This document shows positions 21,670-32,798 of a stretch of 64,000 bases of DNA, piece after piece (the first letter of the stretch is position 1; every line of letters starts with the position of its first letter). Source of the DNA: Imbricaverruca yamaguchii (Eukaryota > Arthropoda > Thecostraca > Neoverrucidae); assembly GCA_034440575.1 (NCBI GenBank), contig JAOTOL010001205.1, positions 108,501-172,500 of the forward strand, read 5' to 3'. The notes under the pieces are model-generated. The model was not told the DNA's origin and searched no databases. It was given only the letters and a program-made list of their open reading frames with translations. A program made the position numbers and the translations under genes.

Positions 21670-22702
21670 GTGAGCACAACACAGGAAGTCGTAATTGCGG
21701 TACAAATAGGAAGCGTCAATGGATCCAGGGGATAGACAAGCAGACAGAACATGAACGCAGTTGATCCTGAGGTGTAGAGCGGTTTTCTCGAAAGCCAGAC
21801 ATTTGTAGGACGACAATGTTACAAATCGGCTAGTCCATCAGCAGCTGTCCAAATTCGATGGTATTTTTGTCGATTCACAATCCACTAATTAAGTGTGAAC
21901 AGATTTCTAAATCTACCGGTTGGCTGAGCTAATCATGAAGCAGGCTTGTTGGATTTTCAGGCTGTGTCGATTTTTTCGTGACGTGCAGCAAGGGTTAAGG
22001 TGCGTGACGTGCAGCAAGGGTCTGAGGTTAAGGAAAATCTCAGAAAGTCTTCGGTATATTTTTTGGGGCCAGAAGCGTCGCGTTAAGCGTAGCTTATTCG
22101 TAATTGTGTGGCGGTAATGTAAGCTCATCACGTTTGGATTGGTCGTTTCTCACCGTACCTTAGATATGCTTCCTTTCGGCATGCAATTAGTCCGTAGTTA
22201 TAGTTTGCCTCCCTCCCCAGGTCAGCTGGTTAGAGCGCCGTTCTTCACCGGTTCCTGGTGTCCTGGCAGGCAGGCACGCAGACAGGGTCGCCTCACGTGC
22301 TTGCATAGCCCCCGGCTGAGGGAGTCGGTTGGTAACTGTCTGGTAGGGCCGGGGACGGCGCGTTAGACTCTTGTCAACTGTGTCGCTGTGTTAGTCGTCG
22401 CTGTGTGACGTGCGCGCTTGCTGTTGCAGCGGGAGAAATTACGCACACGAACTGGTGGAATACATGGAGGAGTTCTTCAAGATCGTTATGCAGCTGTTTG
22501 TCTCTGCCGATAAATTGCACAGGAAAGTGGGCGCACTCTACCTGCTCTACGGCATTTTCATGAAACTGCCGCAAGATTTAAGGTAGTTATCCGGCATGCG
22601 TCTGCCTTGTGGTAACTGCACACCTATATTGTTGTGATCAGTTGACGTGGTCGCTGGAGAGTGCCGGTCTGATATGTAATATCTATATATATATATATAT
22701 AT

Positions 22703-22762
<60 letters not shown>

Positions 22763-25700
22763 ATAGTTAATTAATGTATGGGTTCATTAGTGTGTGGTGC
22801 ACTGGTTTGTCAGTGAGTGTGTAGGTTCTTTAGTGCATGCATGGATCCTTCAGTTGTATGGGTATGTCAGTGCATACATGGGTCTTCAGTGGGTACACGG
22901 ATCTGCGTGTGTGTATACAGGTCCGTCAATGGGTACACGGATCTGTTGTTGGGTGTACAGGTCCACCAGTGGGTACACGGATCTGTTGTTGGGTGTACAG
23001 GTCCACCAGTGGGAACACGGATCTGTTGTTGGGTGTACATGTCCACCAGTGGGAACACGGATCTGTTGTTGGGTGTACAGGTCCACCAGTGGGAACACGG
23101 ATCTGTTGTTGGGTGTACATGTTTAAGTTGCCCGCAAGAACAAGAGGGCAACTGTCTTCAGATCATGTTCTGGATCACACAAATCCACGACAAAGCTGTT
23201 AGTCCGACCCTGGTGGGGACACACGTCTGGAGTTACTGGGTAAGGGGCACTAGCTATCAGGGTTCTGGTAAGGAGAGGGTAAGTTCCAAAGTAAACCTGT
23301 TTAGGATCGTGGAAGTTCAAGGTATGTGGATTTGTATCACCCGTATGTTACAGGACGTGGAGGTGTACCCACTAACGGACCCGTGAACCCACATAAAAAT
23401 CCGTGTACCCACTGACGGCATTGTGTACCCACCGACGGACCTGTACACCCACCAGCAGATCCGTGTACCTTCTGACTGACCTGTACACCCAATAGCAGAT
23501 TCATTTAGGTCGCTGCATGATGAGTGCGGGCTAAGGTATGCTGCCCGTTATGGAAATGTTCCGGAAATGTGATTCGTGCGTGCAGCAGTGTCGTCTCGAA
23601 GCATTCGGCGCTGTGTGCCGGGCGCATCGGAGCTGCCGCTGTGGCGACACACGTGCGCCGGGTGCCGTTTCCGACAGCTGGCGCGCGCTGCGTCCGCAGG
23701 TCGCTGGTGCCCATACGCGTGACACCGGCCGGCTGGGCGGAGATCTGCCGCACCCGGCAGCAGGTGCAGGACGCCGACCACCACGACGCCCTGTTCGTCA
23801 TCTGCACCCTGTTCAACACGGCCGCCTTCCTGTTCGTCGCCCACGAGCACGAGGTGGGCGTCGGCTGGCGGTCGTGTGGCGGGGACACCGCGATCCGACC
23901 TGGTCGGTGATGTCACGACTTGGTGACGTCGGTGCTCAATTCGCTGGTGACGTCATTGCTCGATTTCTTGGTGACGTCAGTGCGTGATTTGTGGGACTTG
24001 GGAGCCTCACCGCAGACGACTGCACGTGCAGCGTTCAGTGGTTTGACCGGCACTGTGCCCGCCTGTGGCCGGTATTGCAGTGCATTGTGGTGTCGTTCGC
24101 CCCCTCACGGCACAGACGGGTTGAGTGAGATTTACAGTGGGGTTATTTCATCTGGGAACATGAACTGCATGGGAAGCAGAAGTGGGTCCGGGAATGGTGG
24201 CAGGGCGCCTTCGGTGGAAGCCATTCGTTTACCAGGACAGGGAGGAGGGTGCACTAGCATACTCAAGTTAGTCCGGTAAGTTAAGATCTTTTCGTATCAT
24301 GGATACTTTTACTACAAAAAAGGGCAACTGGCTGAAAATCCGGAAGGAGAGTCTAATGGTAGCGTTACATTCGACCCTTCTTGAAGGGGCGCCTTCCCAC
24401 GCCGGAGGGATACCCCTCCCCAGTATTCTCCCAGGGAGGGGGGCGGGGGTGAGCACCACACTGCGGTGTCGGTGGGTGTGTACTATTGGACCGTTCAAAA
24501 GATGCCCCAACAGCTCCAGAGCAGTGCTAGATCGCTCCGGGGTCTTGCACGTATAATTGTCCATGGTTAGATCAGGGAAGCGCATTGAAACTATTGGAGG
24601 AGCGCCAGGGAAACTCATTCTGGTCCCTTTGTACCCTCCGTGGGATGTCAACAGTTCAACGCGACATTCTGAAATCTGAGAATGTCATCAGGAGCACTGG
24701 GCGTTGACCACCATTCCAGTTCTGAAGGAACTAGCCGTCTCGTTGTGTAGTCGAATTTGGGCTGAAAACACGAGCTGAAAACTATAGCAGAAGTTGCGCC
24801 CTTTCGAACGGTGTGCTAATTTGTGTTGCCAACTCTGTCCCAGTGCTCTGCAGTTTGCGTGTCGCAGTTGCCCTGGATGGCAGCAAGATACCTTGCTGGT
24901 CACCCCAGTTCACCTCTTCAGTACTACTATCGGTCGCCAGGATAGCTAGTGTCGGCCAATTAGCTGGCGAATTGTCTCCACTACGACAACGGCAGTACGT
25001 GAACGTAGGGCGTCCAGCAGCGTGAACCATATTGATGATGCACATCGAATTCACTCGGCGCTTTTGATGATCGGAAGTGAGGTGGAATCTTCGTTTGGCC
25101 TGTGAGGTAGTTACGAATTTTGATTACTGTGTAAGGTATTAACTCACGATCTACTGGGAAATGCTGGGCAATATGTACACCATCAATACTTTCTGGATGT
25201 CTTCTGAACGCCTCTGGATAAAAGTGCTATTTAGTGGAGCTTTACTTCAACGCCATAACAATGTGATGACCAAATGTTTTTGTGAACTATTGTCGATGAT
25301 ATTGACGTCATGATAACGTTGCAAATTCATAGTTCGACGACTATCAGGTTGTTGTTTGACTGACGCATTAGCAGACCATAAAAATAGGTGTGTGAATAGA
25401 TCCTAATAAGTGTGTGCACAATTGCTCATTATTAATTGCAGGAAAATACAGCACTCGAAGCTGACTACCAACACGAAAAAAAAACTCGGTTTGTGAGCAA
25501 TTTATTTGTTATTCGTCTTTACTCTGATCCCCCTTATTATGTTTTTCTGATGGCGACATGTAAAGCTAAATATACGTCATGCAATTGCATTTTTATGCAA
25601 ATGCAACTGTATTATGTTTTGAAATGTTGAACACGTTTAGCATCAAGTTGGTAAGTTGGTAATTGGTAAGAAGCCGTCAAGTTATACAATATGAAATGGA

Positions 25701-28700
25701 TGGTGCTGCATCATCTTGATCCTCTGGGTTTGCAGCTGGCATCCTGGTTGCAGGTCGATTCAATCGGCTGTAAATTTGCCGCCGGTTGGCTGGAGGTCGA
25801 CCGCCAATCGACTGCAGATATGCTGTAGGTCGACTGAAGGTTGACTATAGGTGGACTGAACATCGGCTGTAGCTCACTTTGGATCGGCTGTAAATCTGCT
25901 GCAGATCTGCTGTATGTCGACTGTAGGTTCACTGTAATCGGTTGTAGGTCTGCTATATATAGATTGTAAATCGGCTGTAGGCTGGTCGTAGGTAGACTAA
26001 ATCGGCTGTAGGTTGGTCGTAGGTGGACTAAATCGGCTGTAGGTCTGTTGTAAGTCCATCGTAGGTCAGCTGTAAATCGGCTGCATGTCGGCTGTAAATT
26101 GGATGCAAGTCTGCTGTAGGTCGACTGAATATCCGACGTTGGTTAAGGGGAAATCGGCCTTAGGTCAGATGTAGTTAGACTGTATACCGGCTGTAGGTCA
26201 ATTGGAAATCAACTTACGGTTGGCTGTTAATTGGTTTCGGGTGGACCACATGTTGACTGGTATGTGAGGTGTAGGTTGGCCATGGTCGGGTGAAACTCGA
26301 CTGGAGATCGGCCGTGGGCCGGCTATACTTCAGGCGTAGGCAGGCCGTGGGTCAGCTGTACTTCAGGTGTAGGCAGGCCCTGAACTGGCTGTAGGTCGGG
26401 CGGCTGTTTCAAGGGATGGACTACGCACCAACTGTGACCCAAGGCCTGGGGAGCAAGTGTTGGAACCGGCGCTTCATGTTGAGGTCAGCCGCCGGGATCT
26501 GCGGTGCACTTGCAAGGCGGCCGTTAGATCGACTTGACTAATGCCTTGAGGTCGACTTGACTGATGTCGTGAAGATGCCCCTACAGGTCCGTGAGGATGT
26601 TTTGGCTGGTGTCGTGATGTCAAATTGACTGGTGCCGTAAGATCGTACCAGCTGGTGCCGTGAGGTCGACTTGACTGGTACCGTAGAATCGACTCGGGTG
26701 GTGCCGTGGTGGTGGCTTGACTGGTGTCGTGATGACAGTTGGACTGGTGTCTCTGGGGTGGTTTAGCTGGTGCCGAAGTTTTGGACTGACTGGCGCCGTG
26801 ATGGTGGCTTGACTGGTGCCACAAGATCGACTTAGCTGGTGCCGTCGAGGTGACTTGACTGGTGCCGTGCGAATGGCCTGACCGGCGCTGTGAGTGTGAC
26901 TCCGGTGCCTTGGTGGTGGGTGGACTGGTGCCGTGATGGTCGCTTCACTGGTGCCGTGAGAAAGTTTTGGCTGGTGCCGTCGAGGCGACTTGGTTGGTGC
27001 TATGAGAACGGTTTGACTGGCGCCGTAAGTTCGACTCTGGCGCCTTGGTGGCGGATGGACTGGTGCCGTGATGGCTTGACTGGTCCCGTGAGGCTGCTGC
27101 CGTAAGGGTAGCTCCGCTGGCAGCGTGAGAGCGGCTTGGCTGTCGGCGTGACTACAGCTGGACGGTCGGCGTGAGGGCGGCCCGACTGGCAGCGTGAGAG
27201 CGGCTTGGCTGTCGGCGTGACTACATCTGGACGGTCGGCGTGAGGGCGGCCCGACTGGCAGCGTGAGAGCAGCTTGGCTGTCGGCGTGACTACAGCTGGA
27301 CGGTCGGCGCGAGGGCGGCCCGGCTGGCAGCGTGAGAGCAGCTTGGCTGTCGGCGTGACTACAGCTGGACGGTCGGCGTGAGGGCGGCCCGACTGGCAGC
27401 GTGAGAGCAGCTTGGCTGTCGGCGTGACTACAGCTGGACGGTCGGCGTGAGCGCGGCCCGACTGACAGCGTGAGAGCGGCTTGGCTCTCGGCGTGACTAC
27501 AGCTGGACGGTCGGCGTGAGCGCGACCAGACCTGTGGCGAGGCGGCCCGTCGGCGGCTGTGACGATACACGTTGGTCACGTGGACACTCCAGCTGATGCC
27601 CACCGTGGTGGCGACGATGCCGACCAGGCCGGCGACCGCCATCGACGGCCGCCGCAGCGACAGGCCGACCAGCGTCACCGTGAGCGCGGCGGCGGCGGCG
27701 GCCGCCAGCAGCGCGCCGTACCACACGAGGCAGGTGAGCAGCAGACGCGGCCGGCGCGCGCCGAGCAGCAGCGGCGCGGCCAGCGGCGCGCCGACCACGG
27801 CCAGCGCGGCGGCCACCGCCACGGGCGTCCGGTCGGCGCCGGTCAGCAGCAGCACGGCCGGCGCGCTCAGCTGTGCGGTCAGCGCCGCCAGGCCGATCAC
27901 GCGCACGGCCGTGTCGAGCGGCACACAGCCGGAGCAGCAGCCCTGGCGCGTCATGGCTGCTGGTCGTCCGGCACGGCACGGCACGGCACGGCACGGCACG
28001 GCACGGCAGCCCGGCCGGGCACGGGCGCTGCTGTCAGCGAGCGTCCCGAGCGCTCGCCGCCGGCGCCGCCGCCCGTGCGGCCTGCAGTTTCGAGACTCGC
28101 GCCGGTCGGTGGGAGGCTCCAGTCGAGGTCGGCGGTGCGAGCAGAGACCCTCCTGCCGCGCGTGCGCGTTGGACGCAGCGCTAGCGGCGACTGCCGGCTG
28201 CCGGCCGTGTAGGCTGCGGCGACGCTACTGCCAGACTGCACTCGTTTGTCGAGCAGCCGGTGACGCCTTCGCCGTGTCGTCTGTCCGCCACGTGTTCGGA
28301 CTATCGGGTCTGACGGTGCCCACTTGCCGCTGTAGTTGTGTGGAGCTGTGTTGTTTCTCGTCGCGTCTCCTGACCTCCCAGCTGCCGGAGTTGTGAAATG
28401 AGTTAAGTTGAGTGCCGCAATTGCCGGAGGTGGTGAAAGGTGCGGACCGTTCTGCCGGTGTTCATGTCTGGTCAAAAACTGCGCATCATGTCTGGAGCTG
28501 GTGGAAAGCCCTGTTGGTTTAGCCTGGGGCGCTTTACAACGTTCCTTGTATATTTGTCGCGTTCGCCTGCGAATGTTTGTAAGATCTGTTTACCAGCATT
28601 ATTCTTCAGGCCACCTACATAAAAATACGGCAATGCTAAGAGAAAAGAGCTCTCAGGACATTTACCGCATGTTCTACTGGGATTAAAAACGACAGTCCGC

Positions 28701-31700
28701 TTAATCCAAGTTGACATGTCTGTACTGATGAATTTCGCAATGGAAGGATTGCTTCTCAGATTGGTCATGGCTTCCAGAATTACTTTTGTCAGTGCAGGGT
28801 AGGCCAGTTGCCTAACTCGAATGTTACCAAAAGTGAATGTCAGTCAACAGCATACGTATGACAGAGGCTGGAAGCGGCCCTTGTCTTGGCGATCATAAGC
28901 TTGAAATATTTGTGGACCATAGGGTAATTTTCATTCGTGAGGCTCTTTAATGCAAGCAATGCAAGGGTGCCGTGCTGTATCAGCATTTTGCAGAGACCAC
29001 CGTAGCCCCTCTCCATGCTGGTTTATGGTAACGGGAATGTTTTCCGTACGTTGGATTGGATACTCGCCACACGATGAGTTTATCCCCAAGTGGTGTTAGT
29101 CTAGCAAACATCTTGCACTGTCCATGTCAGCCCAGCAAACGGCTGTGCGCTGCCCCACCGCCAGCTGGCACGGGCTATGTGTGACTATGTCCTGAACGGC
29201 GTTTGTGACAGTGGCGCGGCGGGGGCTCGCCGTGGACAACATCGATAGGGCACTGCCTCGCACGCTCTGCTCCTCAGGGGGTACGCCGGCGCAATGTGGC
29301 CTCTCTGTAGACACCACCGACAGGGCACTGCCTCGCATGCTCTGCTCCAGGAGAATCCACGTTTGCCGTCGGCGTCCGGCCGCCTTGTGGTGCGGAAACT
29401 GGTCAATTGGTTGGTTGGTTATTTTAGTTCAGAGGCGCATCGACTGCGTCGGTCATGCAACGCCCATGGAAGCTGGCCAACAGGCAAGCCATGATGAGGA
29501 TGGTCTCTTGAGCCATTTAAAGGAGCGTACCCTTTCGGGCGATAAGTTCTGCACACACGGAGAAACTGTGGCATACAGCGCAGCGATGGACACGTTGGGG
29601 CACGATCATGGCTTTGCTGGCGCTGCTGGCGTTGACTCGCCCTCACGGCGTTAGTTCGGCGCTGATGTAACTGCGAGCTGACACAATGTGACCATCTTGG
29701 CATACCCCCTGCACTGTCGCTCTCCCGATGCGTGGTCGCTTGCGTGGATGCCCTTCCTTCCGCTGCTCAGGTCACCAGATTTAAAATTCACCCTCACCCC
29801 TAGTTACATATTTTACGCAGAGCAGTTAACTAAGTCTTTCGATTCCCGGGCGAGGCCTGCAGGTTAAGTGCCGACGGCGAGAGTCGCCTGCTGGTCTGAC
29901 TGTGTTGATGTCCTCTGTAGATGGCTCCGGATCTTCGCTGGCGCTGGGCCGTGGCTGAGCAGGAGGCCGAGGAGACCGAGGAAGAGAGTCCTGTGGCCGA
30001 GTACGTCAGAGACGGCGGGCTCCAACAGCTCTCGACGCTGCACAACAAATACGAAGCTATCAAGCAGGAGCTCTTCCGAGGTAGTATCTGGTCATGCGCC
30101 AGTATGTTGGAACAAAGTGCTCCTCTTTGTTGTGGCGTTGTTTTCTTCATCGTGACTCCGCATTCTTTGTCTCGGGATGGCCCGTGTGGCAAACCGGCAC
30201 CGCTTGTCGACGGGGTGGTGCCACCTGTCGCGAGATAGTGCCACTTGTCGACGAGGTGGTGCCACTTGTCGCGAGATAGTGCCACTTGTCGACGGAGTGG
30301 TGCCACTTGTCGCGAGATAGTGCCACTTGTCGACGGAGTGGTGCCACTTGTCGCGAGATAGTGCCACTTGTCGACGGAGTGGTGCCACTTGTCGATGGGA
30401 TGGTGCCACCTGTCGCGAGGTAGTGCCACTTGTCGACCAGGTGGTGCTTCTTTTGAGGGCAAAGTAGTTGTTCAGCTTGGCTCGTTTCCACTGGGTAGCA
30501 CACATATATGTGGCATGTATTCAAAATATGCCACGAAATTGACACAAGGTGTAATATTGCAGTATTGATCGTGCTTTACTTCCACAAGTAAATATGGGCG
30601 CTAAATGACCAACCATGGTCGATGCGCCCTAAAACCACAATCACTCACTCACTCCACAAGTAAATGATGGTGTGCTGCACGTACATGACATGTATTGTGC
30701 TTTGCTTCCACATGACAGTTGTTGAATTGACTGATTTGGTTGTGTGGGCGACTCTGTTTTCATGTTAAATCCATTGCTCAATGTATTCTCCGGAGGTAAA
30801 TCGAAGGGACTGGACATACGTAGTGTATGTCTCCACTTTTTCCTCCACTTTCTACGCACTTCATTTCCTTGTGTGAACTTGTCTGCGAAGCAAGATGTTA
30901 ATGATGACCAAATTGTACGATTCCTATATTCAGTTGGTGTTTAAATGGCGTGTGAGCAGCTGAGACTGTTTTGTTGGTATTCTCGTTTATTTTTTAACAT
31001 GCAATATTTTAATATAGCATGAAGCACGCTAAGATTATCCAGTTTCTTATGACTGAATTCGCCATTGTTGCCCGAAATGGATAGCAAATCCCACATAGTA
31101 GGAACCACAAGGAATCGTTCGTTATCACCAGCAATTAGATCCGACGATTGGGTTACGACATGAATGTGGTTGGCGGGCAACACACCCTCTCTCCATACCC
31201 TCTCGCCTTATCAACCCGAGTCATACTTTTGCACTGACAAATACATAATGCGTGTGGTAGTGGTAGAATAGACTTCGAGAGTGATTTTCTTACTCATGCC
31301 TCAAAATCGAAGTCAAATACTGTGGGGCTTCAGAAAATAAAAATAAAAATATTTTAAAATCCTACTATGGTTACTGAATGAAAAGTTGTGACTTCTTTTC
31401 GGAAGACGTGAACTAATGTATTTTGTTTGGTGGATTTGTCGGCGCCACCTTGCGTAATAATTTGAAGCTATTCTAAGCTCTTGTGGGGCGAAGTCCCCCG
31501 CACATGAGTCGCCGTCCAAAGCAACCCCGCTAGAACGGGGTTAACAGGGACGCGTTTCTCTGGATGGAGTGCGTTTTCGCTGCGGCGCATCACGCCACAT
31601 TGTGTTATGTTGTGACGCCGTCATGTTTGGCTGGTGCAGATGTACGGCGACAGGCGGCTGTGTGGCCGCGCATTAGACGAGTGCATGTCTCCAGGTGTGA

Positions 31701-32787
31701 AGGACGGCCCTCTGTCCAGCCTCGGTGCCGACGTGGTTCCCCAGCTGACCCGTCATCTGCTGACAGCAGCTGGCCAGCCGCAACCCGAGCCCGCCAACAT
31801 GGAGCAGCCGTCAACATGTGAGTGGAGTCCGGCTGTCCTACTGGTGCCCTCTGCATGTGCCTAATCCCCGACGGTGGCCCAGATAGTACCAGAACCTCTG
31901 AACTTCGACCAGCCATCAGTATATGGGTGGTGCCCAGCTACCCTGCTGATGACGTGGCCAGTCCCCGATTGTACCCTAAGTAGTACCCGAACCTCTGAAC
32001 TTAAACCAGCCATCAGCATGTGGGCAGTTCCAATCTACCCTCCTGACGTGCCCGGTCCCCGACTGTACCCTACGTAGTACCTGAACCTCCGAACCTCGAT
32101 CAGCCATCAACATGTGAATGATTCCCAGCTAGCCAGTGGATAATGAATTCGGTATTTAACGTATATCGTGCCGATGTTTGTCCCTTGAATTTCTTATGGA
32201 GGCTGAAATGTGTCACCTGCATCGCAGCCAAGTGACCACCTTGTGTGCCACCGCCACAGGAGCTCGATACCCAACAGCGCGAAAACTGCGATGGAATGTA
32301 CGCACGGGTGTGTGCGTGCTCGTGCTCGTGCGTGTCTCATGTATGTGTGTGTGAGCGTAAGTTAGTGGTGGAGCACGGTATCGAGACTGTCGGCAGAGTC
32401 GTGTTGCGTAGTTTGATCGAAGCCGATGTAGCGCGCGGCATCACTACACAGCTGTTGGTGTAGGGTGTATGGTTTTACCCGGCACCGTTCCCTTTTGCAG
32501 TGTTGCAGCGCAGCTCGGCCCGCGCCCGCGCCTTGTCTCGATTCCATGAGCCGGCCGCCAGCGTGGCGCCCAGCCATAGCCGGTCGTCGTCACAATCCGA
32601 CGACGATGACCCGCTGTCCACTGAGCGGTCGCCGCCGCGCCGCCGCGGCAGGGGCCGTGGCCGGGGTCGGGGTCGCGGTCGGGCCAAGACCCGCGCCAGG
32701 GACGGCGGCGCCGCCTCCTCCGCCTCGGCTGCTATGCAGGGTGCCAGCTCCGTCAGGGCTAAGCGAAAGAGGCCAAGGGGCCGGTGA
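21467..32787 (+). CDS. SNAPC1: SNAPC1 (SNAP43), snRNA-activating complex subunit 1
   Basis: SNAPC1 is a subunit of SNAPc, which binds the proximal sequence element of snRNA promoters and serves both RNA polymerase II and III. Exons: 21467-21669, 22430-22582, 23700-23853, 29921-30080, 31640-31817, 32260-32297 and 32501-32787 (TGA). The SNAP43 core is clear in the first four exons: CNALLDLFCSRNTARFEDFAECWREM, RKVGALYLLYG, a PIRVTPAGWAEICRTRQQV block and GLQQLSTLHNKYEAIKQELF. The last exon is a basic, serine/aspartate-then-RG-rich tail. Phases agree except at exon 5, where the phase-consistent frame looks less protein-like than another one. Introns hold minisatellites and an opposite-strand gene. 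The start codon is uncertain. Confidence 0.85.
22430..22582 (+). CDS. SNAPC1: SNAPC1 exon 2
   Basis: After TGTTGCAG, before GTAGTT. Encodes GRNYAHELVEYMEEFFKIV and KVGALYLLYGIFMKLPQD. The VGALYLLYG string is the family's most conserved block. Confidence 0.92.
22682..22760. repeat. (TA)n microsatellite
   Basis: TA dinucleotides interrupted once by a T run, in SNAPC1 intron 2. Confidence 0.95.
22870..23125. repeat. About 39-bp minisatellite, about six copies
   Basis: Unit GGGTACACGGATCTGTTG plus TTGGGTGTACAGGTCCACCAGT in SNAPC1 intron 2. Inverted, diverged copies occur at 23,385-23,505. Confidence 0.88.
23385..23505. repeat. Inverted copies of the 22.9-kb minisatellite
   Basis: Units such as GACGGACCTGTACACCCACC and CAGATCCGTGTACC are reverse complements of the 22,870-23,125 unit. 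The two arrays form inverted arms around about 260 bp. Confidence 0.75.
23700..23853 (+). CDS. SNAPC1: SNAPC1 exon 3
   Basis: After GTCCGCAG, before GTGGGC. Encodes SLVPIRVTPAGWAEICRTRQ and a helical DHHDALFVICTLFNTAAF stretch, parallel to the IRV...W..... block of vertebrate SNAP43. Confidence 0.88.
23854..25700. other. SNAPC1 intron 3, left part
   Basis: No exon seen. Three TGACGT(C) motifs at 23,918-23,980, including the CRE-like palindrome TGACGTCA, lie in a short 30-bp-type repeat just after the donor. The rest has no recognised element. Confidence 0.45.
25710..26400. repeat. Degenerate short-unit minisatellite
   Basis: Imperfect repetition of 'ctgtaggtcgactgtaaatcgg'-like 11- and 22-bp units. 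Confidence 0.75.
26500..27110. repeat. Degenerate 26-33-bp minisatellite
   Basis: Variants of 'gactggtgccgtgatggtcgctt' in tandem. It merges at 27,110 into the 69-bp array. Confidence 0.75.
27110..27531. repeat. 69-bp minisatellite, about six copies, abutting a splice donor
   Basis: Unit with GGCGGCCCGACTGGCAGCGT and GACTACAGCTGGACGGTCGG. It starts directly at the presumed donor of the four-transmembrane gene exon (27532). The period of 23 codons makes an open frame fused to that exon, which I regard as read-through. Confidence 0.8.
27532..27954 (-). CDS. Four-transmembrane protein, first exon
   Basis: 141 codons from ATG to CCACAG before GTCTGG. It begins MTRQGCCSGCVPLDTAVRVI with a Cys-Cys-x-x-Cys motif. 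Four hydrophobic segments follow, around residues 15-35, 45-68, 75-100 and 108-130, separated by short charged loops. This resembles arthropod four-TM proteins with an N-terminal CCxC motif, but I cannot name the family. If the donor is not used, the frame runs on into 69-bp repeats for 300 more codons, which is unlikely. GC content is very high. The gene lies inside SNAPC1 intron 3 on the opposite strand. A (GGCAC)n run lies just upstream of the start. Confidence 0.6.
27970..28007. repeat. (GGCAC)n microsatellite
   Basis: About seven perfect pentanucleotide repeats 16 bp upstream of the start codon of the four-transmembrane gene, probably in its 5' UTR or promoter. The surrounding 27.5-28.3 kb is CpG-rich. 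Confidence 0.9.
28250..29393. other. SNAPC1 intron 3, right part
   Basis: No exon seen. An imperfect two-copy repeat of about 80 bp (GACAGGGCACTGCCTCGCA-type) lies at 29,220-29,355. Confidence 0.45.
29407..29467 (-). mobile_element. Hairpin mini-retroposon 1 (61 bp)
   Basis: On the minus strand it reads GGGCGTTGCATGACC...GTCGATGCGCC then a tail of AACC repeats, matching the 3' end of the I-type LINE. It is flanked by related 13-mers GGAAACTGGTCAA (29394-29406) and GGAAGCTGGCCAA (29468-29480). Confidence 0.75.
29921..30080 (+). CDS. SNAPC1: SNAPC1 exon 4
   Basis: After TCCTCTGTAG, ending phase 1 before GTAGTA. Begins MAPDLRWRWAVAEQEAEETE and ends LQQLSTLHNKYEAIKQELF, corresponding to the helical LEEMLNVHDHYQNMK-like segment of the family. 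Confidence 0.85.
30183..30460. repeat. About 41-bp minisatellite, six or more copies
   Basis: Unit GTGCCACTTGTCGCGAGATA plus GTGCCACTTGTCGACGGAGTG, in SNAPC1 intron 4 about 100 bp after the donor. It contains internal half-repeats starting TGCCACTTGTCG. Confidence 0.88.
30594..30652 (+). mobile_element. Hairpin mini-retroposon 2 (59 bp)
   Basis: Starts ATGGGCGCTAAATGACC and contains GGTCGATGCGCCC, forming a GGGCGC/GCGCCC stem. It ends in a CACT-repeat tail. Perfect 13-bp duplications TCCACAAGTAAAT lie at 30581-30593 and 30653-30665. Confidence 0.9.
30666..31639. other. SNAPC1 intron 4, no feature recognised
   Basis: AT-rich, no exon or repeat family identified. Confidence 0.45.
31640..31817 (+). 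CDS. SNAPC1: SNAPC1 exon 5 (frame ambiguous)
   Basis: Bounded by GGTGCAG and GTGAGT. The frame that fits both neighbouring phases gives an arginine-rich peptide. A different frame (starting MYGDRRLCGRALDEC, ending PEPANMEQPS) has normal composition and GC-rich third positions but would need phase 0 in and phase 1 out. A missed microexon, an alternative isoform or a sequence error could explain this. The exon end is tandemly duplicated downstream. Confidence 0.5.
31793..32112 (+). repeat. About 100-bp tandem repeat derived from the SNAPC1 exon 5 donor
   Basis: The exon end and donor (CAGCCGTCAACATGTGAGTGG) recur three times downstream in decayed form at about 31,905, 32,005 and 32,100 (CAGCCATCAGTATATGGGTGG and similar), each within a roughly 100-bp unit including CCTCTGAACTT and CCCCGA(C/T)TGTACCCTA. 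Confidence 0.75.
32260..32297 (+). CDS. SNAPC1: SNAPC1 exon 6 (38-nt microexon)
   Basis: Between GCCACAG and GTACGC, phase 2 in and 1 out. It gives SSIPNSAKTAME, which joins the next exon as AKTAMELLQRSSARARALS. This resembles the conserved LAKIKSKAF...RRHR segment, which is why I chose this frame. Confidence 0.6.
32501..32787 (+). CDS. SNAPC1: SNAPC1 terminal exon
   Basis: After CCTTTTGCAG to TGA. Contains SSSQSDDDDPLSTERSPPRR, an RGRGRGRGRGRGRAK tract and a terminal KRKRPRGR, a plausible nuclear-localisation and nucleic-acid-binding tail. Serine/aspartate followed by basic residues is typical of SNAP43 C-termini. Confidence 0.8.
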
Positions 32788-32798
32788 CCTCTGTCGTG

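Noticed and set aside
22205..22330. Another tRNA-derived SINE
   Set aside because: GGTCAGCTGGTTAGAGCGCC looks like an A box, but no B box at the right distance and no second copy.
27559..28475. Long ORFs on both strands around 27.6-28.5 kb other than the four-TM frame
   Set aside because: Very GC-rich sequence has few stops. Only the four-TM frame shows hydrophobic segments, an N-terminal Cys motif and a donor.
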